DNA of 37,566 nucleotides, from the NCBI GenBank assembly GCA_021798015.1, contig JAJZYP010000007.1, positions 1 to 37,566 of the forward strand, written 5' to 3'. The notes beneath the pieces were generated by a model. It did no database searches, was not told the DNA's origin, and saw nothing but the letters and a program-made list of their open reading frames with translations. Below are positions 27,882 to 36,201 of this stretch, piece after piece. The stretch's first letter is position 1; each line of letters starts with the position of its first letter. Both the position numbers and the translations under genes were made by a program. The stretch is from a bacterium. GTDB taxonomy: Bacteria; SZUA-79; Acidulodesulfobacterales; Acidulodesulfobacteraceae.

Positions 27882-28730
27882 TCACCAATTTAGCTTTGAT
27901 CTTAATATATCCCAGTAATTAAGGCTTAAAGATGAGGAAAGATAGATTTTGGAAGGATGTTTTTTAATAATTATTTCATCGTTATCGCAAAGCTTCATAC
28001 CGTCTCTTCCATCCGCCGATATAAAAATATTTCGCGCCTGAGGCACAATTTTTATCTTTAATTCACATGGATTTATTATTACAGGTCTGTTGGTAAGAGT
28101 ATGCGGACAGATAGGTGTTAAAATAAATGCATCGATATCCGGCTGAACAATAGGCCCGCCCGCGGATAACGAATAAGCGGTAGAACCGGTTGGCGTGGCT
28201 ATAATAAGTCCATCCGCCCTAAAATCATTCAACCATATATCATTAACATGAACAGTTAAATCGATTATTCTTGCATGAATGCTTTTTTCTCTGGCGACAG
28301 TCGCTTCATTCAAAGAAACAAATTTAGCGATTGGCTTACCATCCCTTATCACTTCAATATCTAAAGCCATTCTTGGGTTAAATTCTAAAGAACCGTCGAA
28401 AACCCTTTTAATAGCCGCTTCTCTCAAAGATTCCGACACCTCTACAAGGAACCCAAGTTTTCCAAAATCGATTCCGATAATAGGAACCTCTAAAGGAAAA
28501 ATCTTTCCAAAGGTAATCAAAAGGGTCCCATCCCCCCCGCAAACCACAACAAGCCCGATATTTTCGATATCTGCGGCGGTTATGCCCATGCTTGGCTTGA
28601 CCGCCGCATCTATACCATTTTTTTTTATAATTTCACAAACATAGTTTGCGGATTTGAATGCTTCTTCGGCATCCTTTTTGTAGGAAATGAGAACTTTTTT
28701 AAGATTCTTATTGAATTCGGATGCAAACAT
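27882..28730 (-). CDS. nadK: NAD kinase
   Basis: ATP- or polyphosphate-dependent phosphorylation of NAD to NADP. It has 282 residues with VVCGGDGTLLITFG (catalytic GGDGT), NEATVARE, and the substrate motif ATPTGSTAYSLSAGGP. The ATG at 28730 is followed by a normal N terminus. It lies 59 bp after acn and before recN. The NADPH pool it feeds is used by Dxr in the same window, but this is not evidence of co-regulation. Confidence 0.96.
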   Translation of the reverse strand: MFASEFNKNLKKVLISYKKDAEEAFKSANYVCEIIKKNGIDAAVKPSMGITAADIENIGLVVVCGGDGTLLITFGKIFPLEVPIIGIDFGKLGFLVEVSESLREAAIKRVFDGSLEFNPRMALDIEVIRDGKPIAKFVSLNEATVAREKSIHARIIDLTVHVNDIWLNDFRADGLIIATPTGSTAYSLSAGGPIVQPDIDAFILTPICPHTLTNRPVIINPCELKIKIVPQARNIFISADGRDGMKLCDNDEIIIKKHPSKIYLSSSLSLNYWDILRSKLNW

Positions 28731-28746
28731 TAAAATTGTTTATACT

Positions 28747-28775
28747 TTATAAATATAGCCTGTGAAAACTGTCTA
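28747..28775 (-). promoter_or_regulatory. Possible promoter for nadK-recN
   Basis: TAGACA (28775-28770), 17 nt, TTATAA (28752-28747), in the 59-bp gap after acn. The -10 is imperfect, and the leader would be only about 10 nt. A TATAAA one base downstream with 18-nt spacing is the alternative reading. Confidence 0.35.
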
Positions 28776-28789
28776 AGCCGAAGAATTTA

Positions 28790-30718
28790 TTAATTTGAAT
28801 TTTTCGTCTCGTTTAACAATCCGCCTTCTTTAATAATTTTAACCTGCCGAGCGGTTAAATTATACTTGAATTTATATTCCTCGTTATTCCTTGTCTTATT
28901 AATAAATGTAATGGGTTTATGTTCATTAAGCTCTCTTAAAATATTGGAGGCATAAAGCCCATCTCCTTGTTCTATTTTATCATAATCCGAGGAGTTTTCA
29001 AATACCAAAGGTAAAATTCCAAAATTAATAAGATTTGCAAAATGAATCCTTGCAAAAGATTTTGCAATTACAGCCTTTACGCCCAGATACATAGGTGCAA
29101 GCGCCGCATGTTCCCTGCTTGAACCCTGACCGTAGTTTTCTCCGCCTATAACAAAACCGCCTTTTTCTTTTAAAGCCCTTTCGGAGAAAGTGGCATCCAC
29201 GGACTCAAAGACATACTTTGATATTGCAGGTATGTTTGACCTCAATGGAAGTATTTTAGAGCCTGCAGGCATTATATGGTCGGTTGTTATATTATCTCCC
29301 ACTTTAAGCAGAACCTTTCCGCTTAAGGATTCGGGAAGTTTCTGCTGTATCGGAAGCGGTTTAATGTTTGGACCCCTATAAATCTCGACCTCGTCGGGAT
29401 TTGTGGAAGGATGCAGTATCATAGAATCGTCTATATCAAATTTTTCCGGCATTTTAATGTTCGGAGCCTTGCCTAGAGTTCTGGGATCCGTGATATATCC
29501 TGTTAATGCGGAAGCCGCCGCGGTTTGAACGGAAACAAGATATATTTTTGCATCTTTGGTTCCGCTTCTTCCCTCAAAATTACGATTAAATGTCCTTAAT
29601 GAAACAGCGCCGGACCTTGGAGCCTGCCCCATGCCTATGCAAGGGCCGCAGGTAGATTCTAATATTCTAGCGCCGGATGTAATCAGGTCAGCTAAGGCTC
29701 CGTTTTTAGCTATCATTTCATAAACCTGCTTTGAACCCGGAGATATAACAAGACTTACATCAGGGTGAACCTTTTTACCTTTTAAAATGCTTGCAACAGT
29801 CATTAAATCCGCATAAGACGAATTTGTACAGCTTCCGATAGCAACCTGGTCAACCTTTATGTCTTTTAATTCGCTGACCTTAGCCACCTGATCAGGCATA
29901 TGTGGTTTGGCGGCAAGCGGCTCCAAAGAATTTAAGTCAATCTCTATGACTTCGTCATAAACAGCATCTTTGTCGGCAGTAAGCGGCATGTAATCATCAG
30001 CCCTGCCTTCAGCTTTTAAAAATTCAAGGGTTTTTTCATCACTCGGAAAAATCGATGTTGTAGCTCCAAGTTCCGCGCCCATATTAGTAATAACAGCCCG
30101 TTCAGGAACTGTCAAGGTTTTAATACCTTCCCCGCCATACTCAAAGACTTTTCCAACACCGCCCTTTACCGTTAATCTCCTTAAAAGCTCAAGAATTACA
30201 TCCTTGGCGGAAACCCATTCCGAAAGTTTTCCTGAAAGTTTAACTAAGACAACCTTTGGAGCGGTCATATAAAACGCCCCCCCACCCATTGCAACGGCAA
30301 CATCAAGTCCGCCCGCCCCAATGGCAATCATTCCGACTCCTCCTGCCGTCGGCGTATGGCTATCCGAACCCAATAGGGTTTTCCCCGGAACACCAAACCT
30401 TTCAAGGTTCACCTGATGACAGATGCCGTTCCCGGCTTTAGAATATAATATCCCGTATTTTGCGGCAACAGTTTGTAAAAACTTATGATCATCCGCATTT
30501 TCGAACCCCGTCTGAAGCGTGTTATGGTCTATAAAACTAACGGATAAATCGGTTCTAACCTTTGGAACACCTATTGCTTCAAATTGAAGATAAGCCATGG
30601 TTCCAGTTGCATCTTGAGTCAATGTCCTGTCAATCTTAACGGCAATCTCTTCGCCAGCTTTTAATTCACCTTTTACAATGTGCTCATTTAAAATTTTGTT
30701 TGTCAAATTAAGTCCCAT
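28790..30718 (-). CDS. acn: Aconitate hydratase, short (Aquifex-type) form
   Basis: Citrate-isocitrate isomerase of the TCA cycle. It has 642 residues, close to the roughly 650-residue putative-aconitase subgroup and shorter than AcnA or AcnB of E. coli (about 890 and 865). The [4Fe-4S] ligands are C297 (GSCTNS), C357 and C360 (STCGPCIG). Substrate motifs are SDSHTPTAGG, NRNFEGRSG, GDNITTDHIMPAG and the swivelling-domain GQGSSREHAAL. The ATG at 30718 follows a strong AGGAGG. It has a long leader and its own probable promoter. Homoaconitase or isopropylmalate isomerase is less likely given the length and domain order. Confidence 0.93.
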   Translation of the reverse strand: MGLNLTNKILNEHIVKGELKAGEEIAVKIDRTLTQDATGTMAYLQFEAIGVPKVRTDLSVSFIDHNTLQTGFENADDHKFLQTVAAKYGILYSKAGNGICHQVNLERFGVPGKTLLGSDSHTPTAGGVGMIAIGAGGLDVAVAMGGGAFYMTAPKVVLVKLSGKLSEWVSAKDVILELLRRLTVKGGVGKVFEYGGEGIKTLTVPERAVITNMGAELGATTSIFPSDEKTLEFLKAEGRADDYMPLTADKDAVYDEVIEIDLNSLEPLAAKPHMPDQVAKVSELKDIKVDQVAIGSCTNSSYADLMTVASILKGKKVHPDVSLVISPGSKQVYEMIAKNGALADLITSGARILESTCGPCIGMGQAPRSGAVSLRTFNRNFEGRSGTKDAKIYLVSVQTAAASALTGYITDPRTLGKAPNIKMPEKFDIDDSMILHPSTNPDEVEIYRGPNIKPLPIQQKLPESLSGKVLLKVGDNITTDHIMPAGSKILPLRSNIPAISKYVFESVDATFSERALKEKGGFVIGGENYGQGSSREHAALAPMYLGVKAVIAKSFARIHFANLINFGILPLVFENSSDYDKIEQGDGLYASNILRELNEHKPITFINKTRNNEEYKFKYNLTARQVKIIKEGGLLNETKNSN

Positions 30719-30799
30719 AAGTTAATTTCCTCCTAACCTTAAATATTAATATTAAAACAAAACAGTTACCAATGATTTTTTAAAGATAATTTTCTTATG

Positions 30800-30944
30800 A
30801 AAGTTAAACAGGTGTTTGATTTTTTAATAATCTTATGAATATAGATAAATTAACCGATTATAGCAAACTTTTATCAGATTAAACCCATCCCCTTTAAAAA
30901 AATTTAAATTATTTTAATATAATTTTTTAAAAAAGTAAACAGGT
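30800..30944. repeat. Pair of 13-14-bp direct repeats flanking the acn promoter
   Basis: AAAGTTAAACAGGT at 30800-30813 and AAAGTAAACAGGT at 30932-30944 differ by one T. One is in the leader and one upstream of the -10 at 30857. Paired operator sites are possible, but so is chance in AT-rich DNA. Confidence 0.4.
30857..30865 (-). promoter_or_regulatory. Extended -10 promoter of acn
   Basis: TGC-TATAAT on the minus strand (30865-30857), a perfect -10 with the TGN extension. The -35 region is weak (GGTTTA at 17-nt spacing). Transcription would start near 30850, giving a leader of about 130 nt before acn. Confidence 0.45.
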
Positions 30945-30965
30945 TTTCTCAATCTTTTCTTATTC

Positions 30966-31724
30966 TTAATACACAGCCCTGTAATAAATCTCCTCTATTG
31001 CATTAAGAACCGATCCGCCTATTATTCTTTGAAAAAACGGCTTTTTTATACTCAGATAAAGAGCTTTGTCCGGCTTGACATTTACGGTTTTACAGAGGTC
31101 TTCAAGCGCTTTGTCAAAACCTGCAATCTCGTCTATTAATTTATTGGCTAAGGATTTTTTGGATGAAAATAGTTCGCCTGTGGCAAGATTTAAAATATCC
31201 CCTGAAGGAATTCCTCTGCCTTCGGATACTATATCAATAAAACGGTTATAAATGTCTTCTTGTAGTTCATCGATGCTAGCCCTTTCCTCATCGGAATATT
31301 TTCTCGTAAAAAGCCACATATCCTTGTGTTTTCCCTTTTTAATCACTTCATAGCCGATACCTAACCTTTCCAATATCTCTTTTAAGACAGGCTTCATACT
31401 TATAACACCGATGGAACCTATAATAGCCGAGGAAGGGGCATACAGTCTTTCTAAAGCGCAGGCAATCATGTATCCGCCGGAAGCAGAAACTTCAAGATAG
31501 CCGTAAAGCTTTTTACCTTTTTCTTTAAGTCTTTTAAGAGCGGAATATAAAAGTTCCGAATGTATGGCGCTGCCGCCCGGGCTGTCCACAATAAACATAA
31601 CACCCTTAATAGATTTTATTTTCTCTATCTTTCTTAAAAGCTCTATATAAGGCATTACATTTTGCGCAGTAATGGTTCCAGAATAACGAATCACCGCAAC
31701 TTTATTGCGTTTAAATATAAACAT
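30966..31724 (-). CDS. sppA: S49-family peptidase, SppA-like, without signal anchor
   Basis: Ser/Lys-dyad protease related to signal peptide peptidase A. It has 252 residues in a single S49 domain: VDSPGGSAIHSE near 47-57, nucleophile S82 in VSASGGYMIA, SIGVISMKP, and the likely general base K134 in KKGKHKD. The usual N-terminal transmembrane anchor of SppA is missing, and no signal peptide is visible, so it may sit in the cytoplasm or associate with membrane peripherally. The ATG is at 31724. Upstream lies a DUF445 membrane protein. The substrate is unknown. Confidence 0.85.
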   Translation of the reverse strand: MFIFKRNKVAVIRYSGTITAQNVMPYIELLRKIEKIKSIKGVMFIVDSPGGSAIHSELLYSALKRLKEKGKKLYGYLEVSASGGYMIACALERLYAPSSAIIGSIGVISMKPVLKEILERLGIGYEVIKKGKHKDMWLFTRKYSDEERASIDELQEDIYNRFIDIVSEGRGIPSGDILNLATGELFSSKKSLANKLIDEIAGFDKALEDLCKTVNVKPDKALYLSIKKPFFQRIIGGSVLNAIEEIYYRAVY

Positions 31725-31740
31725 TGTTTAAACCTCATTA

Positions 31741-31780
31741 ATAATTTTTAATGTATAATTTTATAATTTTTTAATGTATA
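31741..31780. repeat. 17/18-bp direct repeat in the sppA leader
   Basis: ATAATTTTTAATGTATA (31741-31757) recurs with one extra T at 31763-31780, a period of 22-23 bp or about two helical turns. It lies just downstream of the predicted -10 (31785-31790) and before the sppA ATG, where a regulator or RNA structure could act. Confidence 0.5.
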
Positions 31781-31784
31781 GCGC

Positions 31785-31793
31785 ATTATATCA
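31785..31793 (-). promoter_or_regulatory. Possible extended -10 promoter of sppA
   Basis: TGA-TATAAT on the minus strand (31793-31785), a perfect -10 with TGN extension. No good -35 lies upstream. The start would be near 31778, inside the direct repeat. Confidence 0.35.
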
Positions 31794-31816
31794 TAATTTT
31801 TCCGAACCATGCCATT

Positions 31817-33361
31817 TTACCCGATACCTTTCAAAAATAAGCTGATAAGCGCAATAAGTACGCCCACAATGGAACCTACCAATGCCCCGTTTATCCTTAT
31901 GTATTGCAGATCATTTCCAATTTTTGATTCTATTTGAGCGGTCAATTTTTTATGGTCTAAACTTTCTAAATACCTTTTCACTAATTTTCCGATTATGGAA
32001 TGGTTAAGTTTCATTGCGTATATGGTTTTTTCCCTAAAAAAACTATTTATTTCACCCCTTTTATTTGAAGTCTCATTCCGAATTAAGTTTATTCCGTGAT
32101 CAAATCTTTCTTTAAATAAATTTTTATTAAGTATGTAATATTTATTATTTTCTATTATTACCTTAATGATGTTCAAGCTTGCCGCCGTAAGCCCATCTTT
32201 GATTGGTTTGTTAAATTGGCTTATAATCTTATTTCCATCGGATTTTATAAAACCTAATAACCGATTTTTAATAAATACCTTACCAAAATCACTATCTAAA
32301 TAACTTAAGAGATAATCTTTTAATTTATTGGAATTTTTATAAATAATTGCTTCAATATTATTTAATACCTGATGTTTATTAGTATCTTCATCCAAATTAT
32401 CCAAAACACTTAAGGCATAATCTTTTATCTTTAATCTTATATCATTTAACGGGTCATTTTTTATTTCATTAATAAAGTTCTTTACTTTTGCTATAATTTC
32501 ATTCGATAAAAGTTCCACATCCAAAACATTTGTCTCCTGAGCAACAAATATAAAAATCTTTCTCATAACCGAATCATCTTTATATTTTTCTATTACTTCC
32601 CTTATCTGCTTTTTCAAAGAGGATTCGTTCTCATCTATGGTTAGATTTGCAAAATCACACAAATTTATTATGGCGTTATCAAAATTATCGTTTATTAATC
32701 TTTTTCCAGAAATCTTTATCGAGTCTATGATTTCCTCAGATGACAATTCTATAATCCTTTTTGTTATACCCTTCGTTTCATATTTGACTATATAATTTTT
32801 AATATAACCCGCTAATATGCCATAAGTTTTGTCGAAATCATCACCTTCTGCAAACAAGGTTATACCGTTCACAATCTTTTCCGATAAATCCTCATCTAAA
32901 GCCTTACTGATTTTGCCGTTTACAAATTTATTAAATTTGTCGGTTTTCGCATATTGTAAAAATTTAATAAGATATTTCCGTGAATAAAATCTTATTTTTT
33001 TATTATACTTATTCTTTTCTATGATTTTTATAATAATGTCATAAAAATCTATTTTATTTATTTCTGCGCCAAGAAAATTTTTACCAAGCCATGTATCGTT
33101 AACCATATTGCTTACCGTGTTGATAAGTTTTTCCCTGTTGTTTTCGATAATATTGGTATGAGGAATACGAAGATTGAATGGATATTTAAAAAGAGCGGTA
33201 ACCGCAAACCAGTCTGCAATCCCGCCAATCAATGCAGCCTCAGATGCCCTTTGAAGTATATAAAACCAGATACTTGATGTATGGATTAAAAAGGTGCCTA
33301 TAAAAATAAAAAAGGCAATTAAAAGAAAAAGATTTGCAAAAGCTTTATTTCTGTATTTCAT
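31817..33361 (-). CDS. DUF445 family membrane protein
   Basis: Membrane protein of unknown function; the family (YjiN, YheB) is widespread. It has 514 residues. N-terminal hydrophobic segments lie at about 8-32, followed by the conserved GGIADWFAVTALFKYP. RIPHTNIIENNREKL is a family landmark. A long soluble, helix-rich middle (about 80-490) is followed by a C-terminal membrane segment with GALVGSIVGVLIALISLF. The ATG overlaps the stop of the sugar transferase gene as ATGA (33358-33361), so the two are likely coupled. That coupling hints at an envelope role, but no reaction can be named. Confidence 0.88.
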   Translation of the reverse strand: MKYRNKAFANLFLLIAFFIFIGTFLIHTSSIWFYILQRASEAALIGGIADWFAVTALFKYPFNLRIPHTNIIENNREKLINTVSNMVNDTWLGKNFLGAEINKIDFYDIIIKIIEKNKYNKKIRFYSRKYLIKFLQYAKTDKFNKFVNGKISKALDEDLSEKIVNGITLFAEGDDFDKTYGILAGYIKNYIVKYETKGITKRIIELSSEEIIDSIKISGKRLINDNFDNAIINLCDFANLTIDENESSLKKQIREVIEKYKDDSVMRKIFIFVAQETNVLDVELLSNEIIAKVKNFINEIKNDPLNDIRLKIKDYALSVLDNLDEDTNKHQVLNNIEAIIYKNSNKLKDYLLSYLDSDFGKVFIKNRLLGFIKSDGNKIISQFNKPIKDGLTAASLNIIKVIIENNKYYILNKNLFKERFDHGINLIRNETSNKRGEINSFFREKTIYAMKLNHSIIGKLVKRYLESLDHKKLTAQIESKIGNDLQYIRINGALVGSIVGVLIALISLFLKGIG

Positions 33362-34743
33362 AACGCCCCTTTAGCAAACAAAACAGCAGGAATTGTCTTT
33401 AAAAGAATTATAAAATCCAACTTTAATGACCAGTTATCGATGTATTTTAAGTCTAATTCTACCCTGTCGTTAAAACTAAGCTCGCTTCTTCCGCTAATTT
33501 GCCACAGACAGGTAATCCCCGGTTTCATTGAAATCCTCCTTCTTTGCCTTATCGAATATTTTTTAACCTCATCGGGCATTGGCGGGCGGGGGCCCACAAG
33601 GCTCATATCGCCCCTTAAAACATTGTAAAACTGCGGAAGTTCATCAAGGCTTGTTTTCCTTAAAAATCCTCCGATACCTGTAATCCTCGGGTCGTCTTTA
33701 ATCTTAATTTCTATGCCGTCTTTACTATGTTCTTTTATCAATTCATCCCTTAAATTCTCGCTGTCCGCATACATTGTCCTGAATTTATAAAAACTAAATT
33801 GTCTTCCATTTTTACCAATCCTTTTGCTCTTATATAAAACGGTTCCCTTTGATGTGAGTTTAATCAAAATTGCTATGATTACGGCAGGTATGAAAAATAT
33901 TATTATTGCGACGATAGAACCGAAGATATCTATTACCCTTTTTGCAAAAAGCCTTATATCATCCTCGGGAGCGGTATAAAAAGAAATAACGGGAAAACCT
34001 CCTATCTTTTCAAAGGCAACCTTTGAATGCTTAAATGGTATAAAATTAGATAATATTTTGACCGTTATACCCCTTTCTTCCAAAAGAAGCGTTATGTCTT
34101 TAATATCCGCCAGTTCATCCCCTTTAATATCAAATATCACTTCATCTACCGGGTTATTTAAAACAAAACTTACCAAACTGTTTAAATCATTTTTATTAAT
34201 TTCTTTAACCAATTTTATTCCGAGGTATTCTTGGGATTTAATCGCCTCTTTAACATTAGCATTACTTCCCCCATCCGCATCACCGCGTACAAGAAGAATA
34301 TTTATAATGGAATAACCGCGCCTTTTTAAACCTTTTACAAGTTTTCTTCCTATGTAGTCCGCCAGAATAAGCGATAAAAATGAATAAATTGCAAAATATC
34401 CTATAAAAAGTCTCGAAATATATGTTATTTTAAACATAAACAAGACTGCATAAATTAAAAATATGGCTATAACCGTTATTTCAAAAAGTTTTGCAATATC
34501 GGATTTAAAATCCTTTATATTTAGGTTTAAATACATTCTAAAAACAAAAAGGAGTAAATAAAAAATAACGCCGGTAGGAATCAAAAGCCAGAGATAATCC
34601 GTTATGTTATGTAACTTATAGCCGATAATTAAAGGACTTATTGTATTATAGGTTATAAACGCAAGAAAAAAACTTCCGTAAACAAAAATAAGGGTTAAAA
34701 TATAAAGATATTGCGCAAGAATTTTACTTCTCTGAGACAACAT
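33358..34743 (-). CDS. Polyprenyl-phosphate sugar-1-phosphate transferase
   Basis: Starts a surface-polysaccharide repeat unit by moving a sugar-1-phosphate from a nucleotide sugar to undecaprenyl phosphate. It has 461 residues. Four N-terminal membrane segments lie within about 1-135, then a Rossmann-like region (about 140-250), a further membrane segment near 275-300, and the catalytic domain: KRIGKNGRQFSFYKFRTM, TSLDELPQFYNVLRGDMS, LVGPRPPMP and KPGITCLWQISGRS. This is the WbaP/WcaJ-type layout. The sugar cannot be named. It overlaps the O-antigen ligase-like gene upstream by 20 nt and DUF445 downstream by 4. Confidence 0.95.
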   Translation of the reverse strand: MLSQRSKILAQYLYILTLIFVYGSFFLAFITYNTISPLIIGYKLHNITDYLWLLIPTGVIFYLLLFVFRMYLNLNIKDFKSDIAKLFEITVIAIFLIYAVLFMFKITYISRLFIGYFAIYSFLSLILADYIGRKLVKGLKRRGYSIINILLVRGDADGGSNANVKEAIKSQEYLGIKLVKEINKNDLNSLVSFVLNNPVDEVIFDIKGDELADIKDITLLLEERGITVKILSNFIPFKHSKVAFEKIGGFPVISFYTAPEDDIRLFAKRVIDIFGSIVAIIIFFIPAVIIAILIKLTSKGTVLYKSKRIGKNGRQFSFYKFRTMYADSENLRDELIKEHSKDGIEIKIKDDPRITGIGGFLRKTSLDELPQFYNVLRGDMSLVGPRPPMPDEVKKYSIRQRRRISMKPGITCLWQISGRSELSFNDRVELDLKYIDNWSLKLDFIILLKTIPAVLFAKGAL

Positions 34744-36181
34744 AATTTTGGTTTTGAAAATCTTTTGATTTTGATATTGACTGCGGCATTAAACTGGTCG
34801 CCGCAAATAAGGCTAAGAAAAAAAGCCAGAGGTTTGTAAGCTGGTCGTTAGACATATTAGAAACCCCTGCAAAAGAACCGTAAAAAACAATACTTACCCC
34901 TAAGGTCATTGCGGCTATTTTTCGTTTAAATTTATCGTCGGAATTCACAAATATATTAAAAGGTTTTTTTAAAGCAAGGAAAAAAAGCCACATCAATGAG
35001 ATAAAACTGAATATCCCTGTCTCCGCAAGCGTCTGCATATAGCCGTTTTCCGGCCAGTTATCATATAAATCGTACAGCTTTTTCCCTGTTTTGCGGTTAT
35101 AATACCACGGATAACGCACCCCTTTGTGTTCATCGAAATATTTAGAAAATGCGCCTACTCCGACTCCCGTTAAAGGAAATCTTTTAAAAACAGTCCATGC
35201 GGATTTTATTAAAGCAAGATGGCTTTCTATATCTCCGTGACTTTTTAACTCCATTTTATAAATTTTTGGATTAAACATCGCAAGCATTCTGCTCTTAAAT
35301 GTTTTTGAAACGAAAAAAATCCCGATATTTAGCACTAAAAGTAAGACTAAAACCGCCAAAAAAAACCTTTTCGATCTTAAATACATCAAAACAAGAATGG
35401 CTGGTATAATCCCTATCCATGCGGATCTTGCTTTAGAAAATATGATATCTAAAAATCCCGCCAAAACTAAGATTACAAAGAAAAATGACAGCATTAAGGA
35501 CGGTATTTTTCTGAAACCTTTAACAAAAGAACCTATCAATGAAAATAATTTTTTTAATGAATATTTTGACTCTTTTATGTTTTGCTTCTTAAAATTTATC
35601 AAATAATATACTATTATAACGATCAAACCGTAAGAAACTTGAACCGGAAAACCTGTCCAGTTACCTATAAGCCCGGTTAATCTGTTTGGCGAGTGAAGGG
35701 CGTTTATAAAAATTCCCTGAAAAAGACCATAAACTATTGCAATACTTATTGAAAAAGTAAAAGTATGGACCATAAAATCTATTCTCTTTTTTGTTTTTAA
35801 AAGGCTAGCAGAGGCAAAAAAGAATAAAATAAAATAGACTATCTCACCGCCCTGGTTAAAGCTATCTTTAATGCTATATGTCCAAAAAAATGAAGCTATT
35901 ACAATACCCGTATAAATCAGAATAGGTATATTAAAACCTGTTTTAGGAATGGAGGCATCTCTTTTTGCGACTTTATACGCAATAAAGAAAGCAATAGTCA
36001 CAACCATGCCGAACAGGGCAAATCCATCTTTAATAGGTATGAAAAGGGCAAATAAAAATATGCCGAAAAGCCCTGCCTTCTCAAAGAAGCCTGCTAAATT
36101 AGGTCTTTTTACGGCTGATGCAATTAAAATCATACCTGATATGACTATTATGGCTATTTTAATAAATAACAAGATGTTCAA
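34724..36181 (-). CDS. O-antigen ligase / Wzy-like polysaccharide membrane protein
   Basis: Polytopic protein of the O-antigen ligase/polymerase superfamily, which ligates or polymerises lipid-linked glycans on the periplasmic side. It has 485 residues with about eleven hydrophobic segments. The central RSAWIG precedes a large periplasmic loop holding GVGVGAFSKYFDEHKG. ENGYMQTLAETGIFSF matches the family region that usually carries a conserved His (HSxYLQ type); here that His is replaced in NGYMQ. The start is TTG at 36181 with GAGG 8 nt upstream; the next ATG is 16 codons in, inside the first membrane segment. Ligase versus polymerase cannot be resolved. Confidence 0.87.
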   Translation of the reverse strand: MNILLFIKIAIIVISGMILIASAVKRPNLAGFFEKAGLFGIFLFALFIPIKDGFALFGMVVTIAFFIAYKVAKRDASIPKTGFNIPILIYTGIVIASFFWTYSIKDSFNQGGEIVYFILFFFASASLLKTKKRIDFMVHTFTFSISIAIVYGLFQGIFINALHSPNRLTGLIGNWTGFPVQVSYGLIVIIVYYLINFKKQNIKESKYSLKKLFSLIGSFVKGFRKIPSLMLSFFFVILVLAGFLDIIFSKARSAWIGIIPAILVLMYLRSKRFFLAVLVLLLVLNIGIFFVSKTFKSRMLAMFNPKIYKMELKSHGDIESHLALIKSAWTVFKRFPLTGVGVGAFSKYFDEHKGVRYPWYYNRKTGKKLYDLYDNWPENGYMQTLAETGIFSFISLMWLFFLALKKPFNIFVNSDDKFKRKIAAMTLGVSIVFYGSFAGVSNMSNDQLTNLWLFFLALFAATSLMPQSISKSKDFQNQNYVVSEK

Positions 36182-36201
36182 TCCAAAAACCTCAACTTAA
36201 T

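Larger units (their letters stand above)
30719..30965 (-). other. Longest non-coding stretch (247 bp), acn upstream region
   Basis: It holds the probable acn promoter and a leader of about 130 nt ending in TTAGGAGG. It also has a repeated 13-14-bp motif at both ends and an AT-rich imperfect palindrome near 30894-30936. No ORF with a ribosome-binding site was found. No GC-rich intrinsic terminator is present after sppA. Confidence 0.6.
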
